A DNA stretch of 64,000 nucleotides from the NCBI RefSeq assembly GCF_901709675.1, contig NC_051087.1, positions 5,227,001 to 5,291,000 of the forward strand, written 5' to 3'. Numbering within the stretch: position 1 is the first letter of the stretch; every line of letters starts with the position of its first letter. Under the pieces are notes generated by a model. That model saw only the letters and a list, made by a program, of their open reading frames with translations. It ran no database searches and had not been told where the DNA came from. The DNA comes from Syngnathus acus. Taxonomy: Eukaryota > Chordata > Actinopteri > Syngnathiformes > Syngnathidae. Positions 63,869-64,000 of the stretch are shown here, in pieces. A program made the translations under genes and the position numbers.

Positions 63869-64000
63869 GTAGTGACAGCGGTAATCTGTGGCTGAATTCA
63901 AATTTATGCAATTTCAACTCTTCCATAAAAACCGTAGGGAAACTGTGACCAGCTGGCCGCACCCTGGCCTAGTTCTATTGTTTTGTTTTAATTGTACCTG

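Overview
The window is vertebrate nuclear DNA, almost certainly from a teleost fish. It has short exons with GT-AG introns, and the coding exons match conserved vertebrate proteins. Non-coding DNA is AT-rich and carries fold-back MITEs, hAT-type MITEs, Tc1 relics and CA/GT microsatellites typical of fish. Nothing prokaryotic is present (no operons, CRISPR arrays or ribosome binding sites). I identified genes by reading translations and splice junctions by eye; no database search was run.

Layout. (1) About 1-20 kb, minus strand: the 5' part of mast1, a microtubule-associated Ser/Thr kinase. Five joined N-terminal exons and one alternative first exon lie in long introns, and the gene leaves the window on the left. 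(2) About 20-25.4 kb: intergenic, with a complete hAT-type MITE with target duplications, a fold-back MITE, a 22-base G run and a nested double hairpin. (3) 25.45-25.66 kb, plus strand: a 69-residue single-exon ORF with a TATA-like box, a strong Kozak context and one hydrophobic segment. I do not recognise it. (4) 26.5-28.6 kb, minus strand: complete eight-exon rnaseh2a, with a likely upstream non-coding exon and E2F plus CRE motifs. (5) 30.9-34.1 kb, minus strand: sox10 in three coding exons plus a likely 5' non-coding exon. Exon 3 has an apparent one-base frameshift in a homopolymer. (6) About 34.4-47.6 kb: a gene-poor interval that probably holds sox10 control DNA, plus two Tc1 relics and a long CA repeat. 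(7) 47.6-52.7 kb, minus strand: kcnj4 (Kir2.3-type inward rectifier), two coding exons plus a likely 5' non-coding exon. (8) 56.2-64 kb, plus strand: triobp, from its N-terminal cysteine motif through the PH domain into the coiled coil, truncated by the right edge.

The genes do not form a pathway. From general knowledge, sox10 is a neural-crest and glial regulator, rnaseh2a is the catalytic subunit of RNase H2, kcnj4 is a potassium channel, triobp organises F-actin, and mast1 is a neuronal cytoskeletal kinase. The arrangement joins mast1-rnaseh2a (human 19p13) to sox10-kcnj4-triobp (human 22q13.1). The most useful observations are the two mast1 start exons with a 32-base microexon, the sox10 frameshift, the 69-residue ORF, the enlarged Kir N-terminus, and the unresolved splice phases in triobp.
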